A stretch of DNA of 64,000 bases from Mangifera indica (lineage: Eukaryota > Streptophyta > Magnoliopsida > Sapindales > Anacardiaceae), in assembly GCF_011075055.1 (NCBI RefSeq), contig NC_058148.1:868001-932000 (forward strand), read 5' to 3'. The translations under genes were made by a program, and so were the position numbers. Below, piece by piece: positions 63,601 to 64,000 of this stretch (within the stretch, counting starts at the first letter, position 1; each line of letters begins with the position of its first letter). Below the pieces are notes generated by a model, which ran no database searches, was not told the origin of the DNA, and was given only the letters and a program-made list of their open reading frames with translations.

Positions 63601-64000
63601 TTTTTTCTGAAAGGGTGTGGCAATTGCAGAAAAGGTGCGACAGCTTCTAAAAGCATGCGATAGTTTCTGAAAGGGTGCGAAAAGAGTGCGACAGCTTCTG
63701 AAAAGGTGCAACTATTACGGAAAGGGTGTAGTAGTTTCTGAAAGGGTGCAAAAAGGGTACGACAGCTTCTGTAAGGATGCAGTAGCTTCTGAAAGGGTGT
63801 AACAATTGCGGAAAGAGTGTGACAGCTTCTGAAAAGGTGCGACAATTACGAAAAGGGTGCGACAATTATGAAAAGGGTGCGGTAGTTTCTAAAAAGGTGT
63901 GACAGTTTTTGAAAGGGTGTAAAAAGGGTGCGATAACTTCTATAAGGGTTCGAAAAGGGTGCGACAATTACGAAAAGGGTGCAACAATTATGAAAAGGGT
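63601..64000. repeat. ~20-bp minisatellite running off the window
   Basis: About 20 degenerate copies of a GAAAAGGGTGCGACARYTWC-type unit, with longer variants such as AGCTTCTGAAAGGGTGCG. GC content and G-richness on the plus strand differ sharply from the AT-rich neighbours. It continues past 64,000. Confidence 0.9.

Noticed and set aside
63579..63865. Minus-strand frames of 72-88 codons rich in SHPFRN/TLSEAV repeats
   Set aside because: They are translations of the 20-bp minisatellite; the unit length lets several frames stay open by chance.
63601..64000. Possible CRISPR-like array
   Set aside because: The repeats are degenerate and contiguous, with no unique spacers, in a plant nuclear context. 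It is a minisatellite.

Overview
The window is plant nuclear DNA, almost certainly from a dicot. It is AT-rich and its genes have introns with GT/AG borders. The recognisable proteins are plant families: a RABA2-type GTPase, a VTI1-type SNARE, an LRR receptor kinase and a 12-oxophytodienoate reductase. Most of the length is transposable-element debris. Only three stretches look like host genes: exon 1 of a RABA2-type GTPase (minus strand, 1493-1657, rest off the left edge), a three-exon gene for a 426-residue plant protein of unknown function (plus strand, 4802-7461), and a partial multi-pass membrane protein (minus strand, 26016-26480).

Layout. 1-8.7 kb: the first two genes, a Copia RT scrap, a foldback element abutting the probable promoter of the 426-residue gene, and a Mutator-type MITE with a perfect 9-bp target-site duplication (TSD). 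9.8-15.76 kb: a nearly complete Copia element on the minus strand with both LTRs and a 5-bp TSD, lacking gag and with two breaks in pol. 16.2 kb: one exon of a 12-oxophytodienoate reductase. 19.57-21.79 kb: a solo LTR with perfect 5-bp TSD, nested in older repeats. 22.3-24.35 kb: a decayed Copia gag/protease region with its LTR. 24.4-29.7 kb: AT-rich DNA and the membrane-protein gene.

29.7-57.7 kb: a segmental duplication. Copy A spans about 29.68-35.15 kb and copy B about 37.03-56.64 kb. A non-autonomous hAT-like element of about 980 bp entered copy B, with an 8-bp TSD; copy A keeps the empty site. The hAT element plus about 500 bp of flank was then amplified into nine head-to-tail units of about 1,475 bp (42,585-55,865). 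Units 2-5 and 6-9 form two blocks of exactly 5,904 bp that share every diagnostic variant I checked. This nascent, transposon-seeded satellite with higher-order structure is the most striking feature of the window. Both copies end in decayed Mutator-like transposase, and copy B appears to split an LTR.

58.3-60.5 kb: fragments of three unrelated host genes lie side by side in mixed orientation with introns kept: an LRR-II receptor kinase (minus), the C-terminus of a VAS1/ISS1-like aminotransferase (plus), and exons 1-2 of a VTI1-type v-SNARE whose start codon is lost (minus). This is the signature of gene capture by a Helitron or Pack-MULE, although I could not find the ends of a carrier element. 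61.3-64 kb: a decayed Copia gag/protease region, then two tandem repeats, the last (about 20-bp unit) running off the right edge.

All calls come from reading the sequence and remembered family features; no database was searched.
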